Assembly: GCA_027729635.1 (NCBI GenBank)
Contig: JAQCEM010000004.1
Location: forward strand, 19,850 to 83,849
Origin: Casp-actino8 sp001510335
Lineage (GTDB): Bacteria; Actinomycetota; Acidimicrobiia; Acidimicrobiales; Ilumatobacteraceae
Reading direction: 5' to 3'
Length of the DNA: 64,000 bases
The notes under the pieces are model-generated. The model was not told the origin of the DNA and made no database searches. It saw nothing but the letters and a program-made list of their open reading frames with translations. Position numbers and translations under genes: made by a program. Below, piece after piece: positions 27,055 to 35,179 of the stretch; within the stretch, counting starts at the first letter, position 1; the number at the start of each line of letters is the position of its first letter.

Positions 27055-28215
27055 TCAGGCGTTGACAATAACGCCACGAAGGTTCGTGCCATCACGCATG
27101 GCTTCATAACCTTCGTTGATGTTTTCAAGCTTGTAAGTCTTGGTGATGAGTTCATCAAGCTTCAATTGACCAGCACGGTACATGTCAAGCAACGCAGGGA
27201 TGTCAGCACGAGGATTCAAAGAACCAAAGATGGTTCCCTTGATTTCCTTGTTCCACATCGCCAAGTTGAACAAGTTGATGTTTGCTGTTTCGCTCGTCAT
27301 TGGCGAAATAGCGGTAATCACAACGGTGCTTCCCTTGCCAGCCAAGTTCATGGCTTCAGTCATCATTTCACCGTGCAAAACACCAGGGGTCATGATGACG
27401 CGATCGGCCATCTGACCGTATGTCATTTCCATGACCGACATCATTGCGTCAGCCATTGAAGGGAACGTGTGAGTTGCACCGAACTCCATGGCCTTTTCGC
27501 GCTTGAACTCGATTGGGTCGATAGCAATGATGCGCTTGGCTCCAGCCATTCGTGCACCTTGCACAGCGTTCATACCAATGCCACCGATACCGACGACAAC
27601 AACGGTGTCACCGGGCTGCGTGCCGGCGCGATTTGCTGCCGATCCCCAACCAGTTGCCACACCACACGACACGAGAGCAACACATTCAAGCGGAATGTCC
27701 TTTTCAACCTTGATGATTGACTGCTCGCTCACACATGCGTATTCGGAGAATGTGCCAACCTTGGCCATCAACGTAACGGGTTGACCGTTAACGAAGTGAC
27801 GGTGAGTGTCATCAGTGATCATGCCGCCAACAAATGTCTTGGCACCGTTGTCACACAAGTTCTGACGACCCGTGCTGCAGTAACGGCAACGTCCACACGA
27901 CGGAATGAAAGATGCGGACACGTGATCGCCAACTGCGACGCTCGTGACTCCGGGACCAACTTCAACAACAACGCCAGCACCTTCGTGACCACCAATGATC
28001 GGGAAGAAACTTTCAATGCCCATGAGGGGCCAGAACTCTTCGGGCGGAACCATGTCGCCTGTAACCAAGTGCTCATCACTGTGGCACAAACCTGCGGCGC
28101 GCCAGTGAACAATCACTTCACCGGTCTTAGGTGGGTGGATTTCGATTTCCTCGATCTTCCACTGCTGATTCAAGCCCCACAAGACGGCGGCCTTTGACTT
28201 ACGGATTCCAGACAT
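27055..28215 (-). CDS. NDMA-type zinc alcohol dehydrogenase, mycofactocin-associated (copy 1)
   Basis: A 386-residue medium-chain dehydrogenase, starting at the ATG with AGGGGAG seven bases upstream rather than at 28248. Structural zinc ligands are in CGRCRYCSTGRQNLC; GGHEGAGVVVEVG is the catalytic zinc region; GIGGIGMNAVQGARMAGAKRIIAIDP is the nucleotide site. The family (Rxyl_3153 type) holds NAD tightly and needs an external electron acceptor such as NDMA in assays; mycofactocin is thought to be the natural acceptor. It is tandem with a second copy and upstream of MoxR/VWA. Confidence 0.9.
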   Translation of the reverse strand: MSGIRKSKAAVLWGLNQQWKIEEIEIHPPKTGEVIVHWRAAGLCHSDEHLVTGDMVPPEEFWPLMGIESFFPIIGGHEGAGVVVEVGPGVTSVAVGDHVSASFIPSCGRCRYCSTGRQNLCDNGAKTFVGGMITDDTHRHFVNGQPVTLMAKVGTFSEYACVSEQSIIKVEKDIPLECVALVSCGVATGWGSAANRAGTQPGDTVVVVGIGGIGMNAVQGARMAGAKRIIAIDPIEFKREKAMEFGATHTFPSMADAMMSVMEMTYGQMADRVIMTPGVLHGEMMTEAMNLAGKGSTVVITAISPMTSETANINLFNLAMWNKEIKGTIFGSLNPRADIPALLDMYRAGQLKLDELITKTYKLENINEGYEAMRDGTNLRGVIVNA

Positions 28216-28264
28216 TGCGGTCTCCCCTTCGTGGCACGTCCTTCGCACCTACAGCGAGAACGCT

Positions 28265-28296
28265 ACTCGCCGAGAACCTCACGGCTCTAGGCGAGT
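28265..28296 (-). promoter_or_regulatory. Stem-loop between the two dehydrogenase genes
   Basis: ACTCGCC (28265-28271) and GGCGAGT (28290-28296) form a perfect 7-bp stem, with GAG/CTC able to pair inside the loop. It lies in the 92-base gap between the tandem dehydrogenases. There is no T-run, so it is more likely a partial attenuator or mRNA-end stabiliser. Confidence 0.45.
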
Positions 28297-28307
28297 CACG
28301 TCAGAAC

Positions 28308-29420
28308 TCACTCGTACACGAGAACTCCACGAATGTTTTCGCCGGCGCGCATGGCTTCGTAGCCGTCGTTGACGCCTTCGAGCGAGTAGGTACGGGTCAC
28401 GAGACCGTCGAGGTCAAGCTGACCTTCGCGGTACAAACCAGCCAACTTCGGAATGTCAGCCCGGGGGTTGCCCGAACCAAACAACGAACCGACCACTTGC
28501 TTTTCCATCAAGGTGACGTCGAGCAGGTTCATCGTGACACCCATTTCCATGGCGGGGTGGATGTTGGTGACGACCACTCGTCCCCGCTTTGAGGCCAAAG
28601 CCATTGCTTCAGCCATGAGGGCGCCCGAACCGACGCCCATGGTCAAGATGACCTTGTTCGCCATAGTTCCCCAGGTGACTTCTTGAAGCAACGCCACGGC
28701 ATCAGTCATTGACGCGGCAGTGTGGGTCGCGCCAAATTCCATGGCCTTTTCGCGCTTGAACTCAACGGGGTCGATGGCGATGATGCGCTTCGCACCAGCC
28801 AAACGAGCACCCTGAATGGCGTTGGCACCAATTCCACCCACGCCGACAACCGCAACCGTGTCGCCAGGCTTAACCTCGGCCGCATACACCGCCGATCCCC
28901 AGCCCGTCACCACTCCGCAACCCAAGAGGCAGATCTTGTCAAATGGCAGATCGTTATCGACCTTGATGCAACTGGCTTCGTTGACCACGGTGTGGTGGGC
29001 GAAGGTACCGAGCAGGCACATCAGACCCAGTTCTTGACCACGGGCATGGTGACGTGAGCCGCCGTCAGTGATTTGGCGTCCACCGCCCATGAGCGCACCA
29101 AGGTCGCACAGGTTTTGGTGTCCAGTTGAACAGCTTGGGCAACGTCCGCACGACGGAATAAAACCAAAGACCACGTGGTCGCCTGGGGCGAGCCAGCTGA
29201 CGCCTTCGCCAACTTTGCGCACGATTCCTGCGCCCTCGTGGCCACCAATGATCGGCAGGGCAAAAGGAAGGTCGCCCGTCATCAAGTGCTCGTCGCTGTG
29301 GCACATTCCGGATGCCTTCATTTCGACAAGTACTTCACTGGCTTTGGGATCGTCAAGCTCGATCTCTTCAACGCTCCAGGGCTTATTGGTTTCCCACAAA
29401 ATTGCGGCCTTAGATTTCAT
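28308..29420 (-). CDS. NDMA-type zinc alcohol dehydrogenase, mycofactocin-associated (copy 2)
   Basis: A 370-residue paralogue of the next gene downstream. The start at 29420 (MKSKAAILWETNKPW) has GGGGG five bases ahead and aligns with copy 1; the 18 residues before it look untranslated. Motifs are CGRCPSCSTGHQNLC, GGHEGAGIVRKVG and GVGGIGANAIQGARLAGAKRIIAIDP. Copy 1 has an insert at WPLMGIESFFPIIGG that copy 2 lacks (ALPIIGG), so the two probably prefer different alcohols. The gene faces away from mftA across 110 bases. Confidence 0.9.
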   Translation of the reverse strand: MKSKAAILWETNKPWSVEEIELDDPKASEVLVEMKASGMCHSDEHLMTGDLPFALPIIGGHEGAGIVRKVGEGVSWLAPGDHVVFGFIPSCGRCPSCSTGHQNLCDLGALMGGGRQITDGGSRHHARGQELGLMCLLGTFAHHTVVNEASCIKVDNDLPFDKICLLGCGVVTGWGSAVYAAEVKPGDTVAVVGVGGIGANAIQGARLAGAKRIIAIDPVEFKREKAMEFGATHTAASMTDAVALLQEVTWGTMANKVILTMGVGSGALMAEAMALASKRGRVVVTNIHPAMEMGVTMNLLDVTLMEKQVVGSLFGSGNPRADIPKLAGLYREGQLDLDGLVTRTYSLEGVNDGYEAMRAGENIRGVLVYE

Positions 29421-29530
29421 GTGCACCCCCGTGACTAGGTGGTCTTCGTGACGATGACCCGAACTGATATTCATACTAGATGAGGCGAACGATAGTCGCT
29501 CGTGAGCCAGAGCGTTGTACGCTTCTAGGC
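29421..29530. promoter_or_regulatory. Divergent promoter region, dehydrogenase operon / mftA operon
   Basis: The 110-base gap serves both operons. On the minus strand TAGTAT near 29475 is a plausible -10. On the plus strand TACGCT lies seven bases before the mftA ATG, which would give a leaderless mftA message. No symmetrical operator stands out. Shared control by an MftR-like repressor is possible, but no such gene is in the window. Confidence 0.4.
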
Positions 29531-29671
29531 ATGGAAAGCCCGACTGTCACCGCAGATACTTCTGTCATCGAAGAGTCCCCCGTCGCCCATGTAGTTGGGG
29601 ATGCTCCCGCCATTGAAGCCGAACTGCTCATCGAGGAAATTTCCATCGATGGCATGTGCGGCGTCTACTGA
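29531..29671 (+). CDS. mftA: Mycofactocin precursor peptide
   Basis: A 46-residue acidic peptide ending in IDGMCGVY, the invariant C terminus of mycofactocin precursors. The last Val-Tyr pair is the part modified by MftC (oxidative decarboxylation of Tyr, then a Val-Tyr carbon-carbon bond) and becomes the redox cofactor after cleavage. The leader (about residues 1-38) is rich in Glu, Ala and Val and is bound by MftB. The ATG at 29531 was chosen because known MftA are 30-50 residues long. It is followed at once by mftB and mftC. Confidence 0.95.
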   Translation: MESPTVTADTSVIEESPVAHVVGDAPAIEAELLIEEISIDGMCGVY

Positions 29672-29700
29672 GCCCCGCTTTCACGGCAACCGAGAACGTC

Positions 29701-29979
29701 ATGTCTGTCGCTCTCGAATCAGTTCTTGAGATTCACCCGCAAGTCGCAGTTCGTCCCGAAACATTTGGCGCTCTTGCATATCACTACGGCAATCGCCGAC
29801 TGATTTTCCTGAAGCACCCCGACGTCGTCACCGTGGTGCAATCACTTAATTCACATCCCGACGTGCAGTCAACATTGACTGCATGCGGAGTAGCCCCAGA
29901 GCGTTGGCCGTTATTTGTTGCAGCCTTGTCATCGCTCAAAACATCGGAGGTCGTGCGTGAGCGCAAAATCGCTAGTTGA
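29701..29979 (+). CDS. mftB: Mycofactocin leader-binding chaperone
   Basis: A 92-residue protein from the ATG at 29701. It has the PqqD-like RiPP-recognition layout: HPQVAVRPETFGALAYHYGNRRLIFLKHPDVVTVVQSL, in which beta strands and a helix bind the precursor leader and present it to the radical SAM enzyme. It starts 29 bases after mftA and overlaps mftC by 23 bases. Longer in-frame extension into mftA is a shadow. Confidence 0.92.
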   Translation: MSVALESVLEIHPQVAVRPETFGALAYHYGNRRLIFLKHPDVVTVVQSLNSHPDVQSTLTACGVAPERWPLFVAALSSLKTSEVVRERKIAS

Positions 29980-31093
29980 AGAAATGAAGCGGGGCCTTGA
30001 TGCCCCTATTTGTCTTACTTGGGAACTTACCTATGCGTGCAACTTGCAATGTGTGCATTGCTTGTCGTCAAGCGGTCAGCGCGATGAGCGCGAACTCTCA
30101 ACCGAAGAAGCGAAAAAGATTCTCGACGATTTACGTGACCTACAGGTGTTCTACATCAACATCGGTGGCGGCGAACCGATGGTGCGGCGCGACTTTTTTG
30201 AACTACTTGAATACTCAGTCACTAATGGCATCGGTGTGAAGTTCAGCACTAATGGCGCATTCATTGATGAAGAGAAAGCTCGTCGTCTCGCTGCTACGGA
30301 TTATCTCGATATCCAGATCAGCCTTGACGGCGTTGACGCTGTCACCAACGACGCCATTCGTGGCGAGGGTTCGTATGACATGGCCATTCGGGCCATGGAA
30401 AATCTGAAGGCTGCCAACTTCGGACAATTCAAAATTTCGGTTGTCGTGACTCGCCATAACGTGTCGCAACTCGATCAGTTCAAGGCATTGGCCGACCATT
30501 ACGGAGCGCAGTTACGTATCACTCGCTTACGCCCCGCTGGTCGTGGTGCTGATACTTGGCACGAACTTCATCCGACCAATGCGCAACAACGCGAAATTTA
30601 CAACTGGTTGTTGAAGCACGGCGAAAATGTTCTAACTGGCGACTCGTTCTTCCACCTCAACGCTCTTGGTGAATCACTTCCCGGGCTCAACATGTGTGGC
30701 GCTGGACGAGTGGTATGTCTCATCGACCCCATCGGCGATGTGTACGCCTGCCCATTCGTCATTCACGATGAATTCAAAGCCGGCAATGTGCGCGACGAAG
30801 GTGGCTTTGCCAAAGTGTGGAAACAAAGCGATTTGTTCTTGTCGTTGCGTGAACCACAATCTGCAGGCGCGTGCGCATCGTGTGGTGCTTTCGACGCATG
30901 TCAGGGCGGATGCATGGCCGCAAAGTTTTTCACCGGACTTCCACTTGACGGACCAGACCCCGAATGTGTGGGTGGCGATGCCGACGAAGCGCTTTCAATC
31001 ATCTCGCGCGGTTCAGAACCCAAGCCGAGTATGGATCACTCAAAGCCCGTCTCTCTGACGCGAAAGAAGTTGCCGGTTTCAACGGCCAGTTAA
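29957..31093 (+). CDS. mftC: Mycofactocin radical SAM maturase
   Basis: A 378-residue radical SAM/SPASM enzyme. GTG at 29957 is preferred because GGAGG (29946-29950) lies six bases ahead. Cys28, Cys32 and Cys35 (CNLQCVHC) bind the SAM cluster. The C-terminal SPASM domain binds extra clusters through CGAGRVVC, VYACPF and CASCGAFDACQGGC, with a final PECVGG. It decarboxylates the terminal Tyr of MftA and joins it to Val. The gene sits between mftB and an OYE-type oxidoreductase. mftE, mftD, mftF and mftR are not in the window. Confidence 0.95.
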   Translation: MSAKSLVEEMKRGLDAPICLTWELTYACNLQCVHCLSSSGQRDERELSTEEAKKILDDLRDLQVFYINIGGGEPMVRRDFFELLEYSVTNGIGVKFSTNGAFIDEEKARRLAATDYLDIQISLDGVDAVTNDAIRGEGSYDMAIRAMENLKAANFGQFKISVVVTRHNVSQLDQFKALADHYGAQLRITRLRPAGRGADTWHELHPTNAQQREIYNWLLKHGENVLTGDSFFHLNALGESLPGLNMCGAGRVVCLIDPIGDVYACPFVIHDEFKAGNVRDEGGFAKVWKQSDLFLSLREPQSAGACASCGAFDACQGGCMAAKFFTGLPLDGPDPECVGGDADEALSIISRGSEPKPSMDHSKPVSLTRKKLPVSTAS

Positions 31094-31158
31094 TTCGGTC
31101 AGAAAATACCTTGACGAAGAGTTTCCGATTTCGTCCAAAATCGGCGAGACTGTAACCA

Positions 31159-33054
31159 ATGTCCATAGTGAATCCGCTTTCTATCGGTTCTCGTACCGCA
31201 CCCAATCGGGTGATGTTCGGACCTCATGTCACCAATTTGAGTACCGACGAACGTTCATTCTCTGATGAACATGTTGCGTATTACGAACGCCGCGCTATCG
31301 GTGGATGTGGAGTCATCGTTGTTGAAGGTGCAAGCGTTCACGACAGTGATTGGCCATACGAGCGCGCACCACTTGCCAGTCGTTGCACGTCAGGTTGGGC
31401 CGATATCGCCAAGGCCTGCCACCACCATGGCTCCCTCGTCATCGCATCACTCGACCACGCCGGCGGACAGGGCTCTTCGGCTTATTCGCAACAACCGCTG
31501 TGGGCACCTTCACGTGTGCCCGAAGTTAACTCACGTGAAGTTCCAAAATGGATGGAACACGACGACATTATGACGGTGATTGAGGGTTTCGGTGAAGCCA
31601 CTCGTCTCGCAATCGGTGCTGGGTGTGATGGTGTTGAGATCAACGCTGGCCAACACAGTTTGGTTCGTCAGTTTTTGTCGGGTCTCACCAATCAGCGCGG
31701 CGATGAATACGCAGATCGTATGTTGTTCGCCCGACAAGTTGTCCATGCAGTACGCAGTGCGACGATTGCAATTCGTCCTGATGCAATTGTTGGTTTGCGG
31801 TTGTCGTGTGATGAGCTTGCTCCGTGGGCCGGAATTACACCTGAGATGGCTCCCGAAATCGCTCGCGAACTCTGCGAGCTGGGTATTGATTACGTCGTTG
31901 TTGTCCGAGGCTCAATTTTTTCTGCTGAAAAAACTCGACCTGACTTTCATGAACCAACCGGTTTCAACGTTGACACCTGTCGTACGTTAAGTGCTGTCTT
32001 ACCCGATTCCACAGCGCTCTTTTTGCAAGGCTCAATTGTTGATGTCGGTCAAGCCGAATGGGCCATTAACGACGGTGTGTGTGATGCGGTTGAGATGACT
32101 CGCGCGCAAATCGCCGATCCAGATCTCGTGCAGAAAATCAAAAATGGACAGCACGATCAAATTCGCCCATGTATTCGCTGTAATCAGACCTGCCAAGTTC
32201 GCGACGCCCGTAATCCGATCGTGACCTGTATCGCCGAGCCAACTTCTGGACACGAATCGCAAGATCCCGATTGGTATCAACCAGCCAGTTCCCCCCGACA
32301 CATCACTGTGATCGGTGCGGGTGTTGCTGGTCTTGAGACTGCTCGAGTTGCATCATTACGTGGTCATTCTGTGACCATCGTTGAAAAGTCATCTCGAATT
32401 GGTGGTGTTGCCGCGATCGCCGGCCCAGGCCAACCATTGGTTTCCTGGTTGCAATCTGAAATTGAAAGACTCGGAGTTCAAGTCGAACTCAATCGCGAAT
32501 TTGATTCGTCTTCGTTGCCCAATTCTCAAGTAGTTATTCAAGCCACGGGTGCTCAACGTGGTGTCAGCGAATACGAAATTACATCCGGCACTGAAGTTCT
32601 TGACATTGCTGAAATTCGTCGTGGAAATTCAGCACTTCCAGAGACTGGCGTAGTAGTCATTCTTGACCCGATTGGCGGACCCATCGGAGTTGCTCTTGCC
32701 GAAGAACTTGGTAAGCGAGCGATTTTGGTAACACCCGACAATATTGCGGGCAACGAGTTGTCGCGCACTGGTGATTTAGCACCAGCCAATGTGCGCCTCG
32801 CGCAACGAGGAGCTCGTATTCAACGACGCAGTGTGGTGCGTGCAGTGACCAAACGCGATTCACTTTTTATTGTTCGTGTCCAAGATCGTTTCTCGGGTGA
32901 ACTTGCCGAAATTGAATGTGCTGCTGTTGTCGATGCAGGATTCAGATTGCCGACGACTCCAATAGATGGTTTGGTTCAAGTAGGCGACTGTGTTGCACCG
33001 CGAACAATTCTTGAAGCAATCCTCGAAGCCCGCCGCGCTGCCCTCGCCCTCTAA
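31159..33054 (+). CDS. Mycofactocin-system FadH/OYE-family oxidoreductase
   Basis: A 631-residue flavoprotein related to 2,4-dienoyl-CoA reductase. An old-yellow-enzyme barrel (about 1-330; GCDGVEINAGQHSLVRQFLSG) binds FMN. CIRCNQTCQVRDARNPIVTC supplies the four Cys for a [4Fe-4S] cluster. A pyridine-nucleotide/FAD domain follows (ITVIGAGVAGLETARVASLRGH at about 380). The canonical HGAHGYL sequence reads EINAGQHSL, so the active site differs from FadH. Proteins of this type occur in many mycofactocin loci; an electron-transfer role to or from the cofactor is inferred. Confidence 0.88.
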   Translation: MSIVNPLSIGSRTAPNRVMFGPHVTNLSTDERSFSDEHVAYYERRAIGGCGVIVVEGASVHDSDWPYERAPLASRCTSGWADIAKACHHHGSLVIASLDHAGGQGSSAYSQQPLWAPSRVPEVNSREVPKWMEHDDIMTVIEGFGEATRLAIGAGCDGVEINAGQHSLVRQFLSGLTNQRGDEYADRMLFARQVVHAVRSATIAIRPDAIVGLRLSCDELAPWAGITPEMAPEIARELCELGIDYVVVVRGSIFSAEKTRPDFHEPTGFNVDTCRTLSAVLPDSTALFLQGSIVDVGQAEWAINDGVCDAVEMTRAQIADPDLVQKIKNGQHDQIRPCIRCNQTCQVRDARNPIVTCIAEPTSGHESQDPDWYQPASSPRHITVIGAGVAGLETARVASLRGHSVTIVEKSSRIGGVAAIAGPGQPLVSWLQSEIERLGVQVELNREFDSSSLPNSQVVIQATGAQRGVSEYEITSGTEVLDIAEIRRGNSALPETGVVVILDPIGGPIGVALAEELGKRAILVTPDNIAGNELSRTGDLAPANVRLAQRGARIQRRSVVRAVTKRDSLFIVRVQDRFSGELAEIECAAVVDAGFRLPTTPIDGLVQVGDCVAPRTILEAILEARRAALAL

Positions 33055-33058
33055 ACCA

Positions 33059-33101
33059 TTGGGCGCGAAAACCCCCCGTTTACGGTGGTCTATTTACCCA
33101 A
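33059..33101 (+). terminator. 43-nt terminator-like repeat, copy B
   Basis: It starts four bases after the oxidoreductase stop and covers the last codons of the convergent methyltransferase gene. Read on the plus strand it begins TTGGGCGCGA, has an inner stem ACCCCCG/CGGTGGT with one mismatch and a TTTA loop, then CTATTT. Outer TTGGG and CCCAA also pair. It matches copy A (11726-11768, opposite strand) at 36 of 43 positions. Confidence 0.6.
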
Positions 33102-34475
33102 GGCGGGGTGATTTTGGGCTGCTTCTTGATTGCGGACGTCAATCACCGCAGCAATCGGCCGACCCGGTCCCACGACCATTGCCAGTGCGTTACCGCCACT
33201 CAATTTCTCGGGTAGCCCCGACGTAAAAATGATGAAGGGAGTGTCCGGTTCCAGTTCGGCAATCACTGCACCGCGACCGATCGCCCGCCACAATAAATCG
33301 CCACGAGACAACCCCGGTCGCACATTTGTTAGTCCACCAGCGATGTCAAAGATAATTGTTGAACCATCATTGCGAATTGCTCGACCAGTGGCTTCAAAAC
33401 CCGTCAGCATGCGAGCTCCCCACACAATTTTGGTGAAACCGTTACTCATCAAAATATCTTCAACGACATCGCGTATTGAACGATTCTCGGTATCGGTTCG
33501 CGGTTGACCTTCGTTAACTACACGATTCAAAGCCCGAGCCACATAATTCTCATCGGTGTCAAAACCAACGAACGAACGCGACAAACGCGCCGCTGCAACT
33601 GCTGTAGAACCAGAACCTATAAAAGGATCAAGTATGAGATCACCTTTGAAGGAGTACAAGTCGATACACCGCTCGGCAAGAGTGACTGGAAAAGGTGCCG
33701 GGTGATTCACGCGAGTTGCACTTTCGGGTTGTATTTCCCACACATCAATCGTGGCCTCAACAAATTCGTCCGATGTCGAAGTTGACACCGAAGGAAAACC
33801 TCGCTTGGCACGCTTCGCTGGCAAGATCGCTCGATCGAATCGACCTTTGCTTGCCATGATCAAACGCTCGGTTGTATCGCGTAACACTGGGTTCGTCGCT
33901 GACCTGAAAGATCCCCACGCACAACTCCCTGAAGAGCCCCGTTGCTTCAACCACACGACTTCACCACGCAACAACAGTCCAAGCTCGTCCTGCAAGATCG
34001 TGGTGATATCAGAGGCAAGTGAACGAAATGGGCGTCGACCCAAGTTGGCAACATTGACAACGATTCGCCCGCCAGGTTCAAGAACGCGACGGCACTCGGC
34101 GAATACGTCAGTGAGCATCTCGAGATACTCAACATAGTCGGCTGGGATATGTCCTTCACCCAAGGCCTCTTCATAGGCCTTACCCGCGAAGTACGGCGGC
34201 GAGGTAACGACAAGTCCCACTGAGTTATCGGGGATTTGCGACATATCACGCGAATCGCCAACGAAGATCTGATTACGAACTGGATCGACCGTTAATGGAT
34301 CTGCCAACGTCTCATCTGCCGAAATATCTGGTGTTCGAAAACGCGCATAAAAAGCCGAAGCATCGTGACCCTCACGTTTTGATGCGCCAAAGGCCGACGT
34401 TGAGGTGCTGCGCCGTATTCGGGGCGCGTTTTCACCGTAATTCGGGACATCAGACATTGATGGCAGAGTACCCAT
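33090..34475 (-). CDS. Orphan DNA methyltransferase with extra C-terminal domain
   Basis: A 461-residue amino-methyltransferase (start may instead be 34457). Motif IV is TSPPYFAGKAY, which usually signals N4-cytosine methylation, and motif I (LILDPFIGSGSTAVAAARL) comes later, the beta-class order. After about residue 325 there is an extra domain of roughly 130 residues (GARMLTGFEATGR, TIIFDIAGGLTNVRPGLSRGD) that I cannot assign. No restriction endonuclease gene is adjacent, so a regulatory or genome-marking role is more likely than defence. Confidence 0.8.
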   Translation of the reverse strand: MGTLPSMSDVPNYGENAPRIRRSTSTSAFGASKREGHDASAFYARFRTPDISADETLADPLTVDPVRNQIFVGDSRDMSQIPDNSVGLVVTSPPYFAGKAYEEALGEGHIPADYVEYLEMLTDVFAECRRVLEPGGRIVVNVANLGRRPFRSLASDITTILQDELGLLLRGEVVWLKQRGSSGSCAWGSFRSATNPVLRDTTERLIMASKGRFDRAILPAKRAKRGFPSVSTSTSDEFVEATIDVWEIQPESATRVNHPAPFPVTLAERCIDLYSFKGDLILDPFIGSGSTAVAAARLSRSFVGFDTDENYVARALNRVVNEGQPRTDTENRSIRDVVEDILMSNGFTKIVWGARMLTGFEATGRAIRNDGSTIIFDIAGGLTNVRPGLSRGDLLWRAIGRGAVIAELEPDTPFIIFTSGLPEKLSGGNALAMVVGPGRPIAAVIDVRNQEAAQNHPALGK

Positions 34476-34543
34476 CTCACGCGCGTGCCCGCGCGATACC
34501 CATGCCCAAAATCTTGAGTGCGTGATAGTCCGCCATTCGCCTG

Positions 34544-35152
34544 GTGCGAGCCATAAAGATAGAACAAGTGATTGCCATTTTGTTCCTCATACCCGCTGCC
34601 TACATGCTCGGAACTTTCCCCAGTGCAGTTTTGATTGCTCGAAGTCGCGGCATCGATATCACGACTTCTGGTTCCGGAAATCCGGGGGCTTCCAATGTCG
34701 GTCGGTTACTTGGTCGCAAGCTTGGCATTTTGGTGTTCGTCTTAGATGGACTCAAAGGCGCGGTGTCGGTTGGCATAGGTTTTTGGATCGCTGGATATGC
34801 CGGAGCGCTGGCCTTGGCGTGCGCGGCTGTTGTCGGCCACGTTTTCCCGGTCACGCGAAAGTTCAAAGGTGGCAAAGGTGTTGCGACAGCCGGCGGCGGA
34901 ATGATCGCGCTGTACCCGCTTCTTGGCGTGGCGATGACATTGCTCTGGCTCATCACGGCAAAGATCACTAAGAAGGCATCACTTGGATCATTGGCGATCG
35001 CGATCGGTCTTCCTATTTCACAAATCATCATCGGTCGGCCAGTGGGAGAAGTTCTGACTGGTGTTGGCTTATGCGCCTTTGTCGTCTGGCGTCATGTCCC
35101 AAATCTCAAAAGACTCTTTGCCGGAAGCGAAAACAATCTCAAGAAGAAGTAA
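34544..35152 (+). CDS. plsY: Glycerol-3-phosphate acyltransferase
   Basis: A 202-residue polytopic enzyme transferring acyl groups from acyl-phosphate to glycerol 3-phosphate at the start of phospholipid synthesis. The three PlsY motifs are present: GTFPSAVLIARSRGIDI, GSGNPGASNVGR, and GHVFPVTRKFKGGKGVATAGG. Start is GTG at 34544; GTG at 34568 is also possible. It heads a plus-strand run of six genes to 39130. Confidence 0.92.
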   Translation: MRAIKIEQVIAILFLIPAAYMLGTFPSAVLIARSRGIDITTSGSGNPGASNVGRLLGRKLGILVFVLDGLKGAVSVGIGFWIAGYAGALALACAAVVGHVFPVTRKFKGGKGVATAGGGMIALYPLLGVAMTLLWLITAKITKKASLGSLAIAIGLPISQIIIGRPVGEVLTGVGLCAFVVWRHVPNLKRLFAGSENNLKKK

Positions 35153-35179
35153 GAGGCGCGTCAATGGCAAGATATTGCC

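Noticed and set aside
33090..34475. Restriction-modification system
   Set aside because: Neighbours on both sides are metabolic genes and no endonuclease or specificity gene is present.
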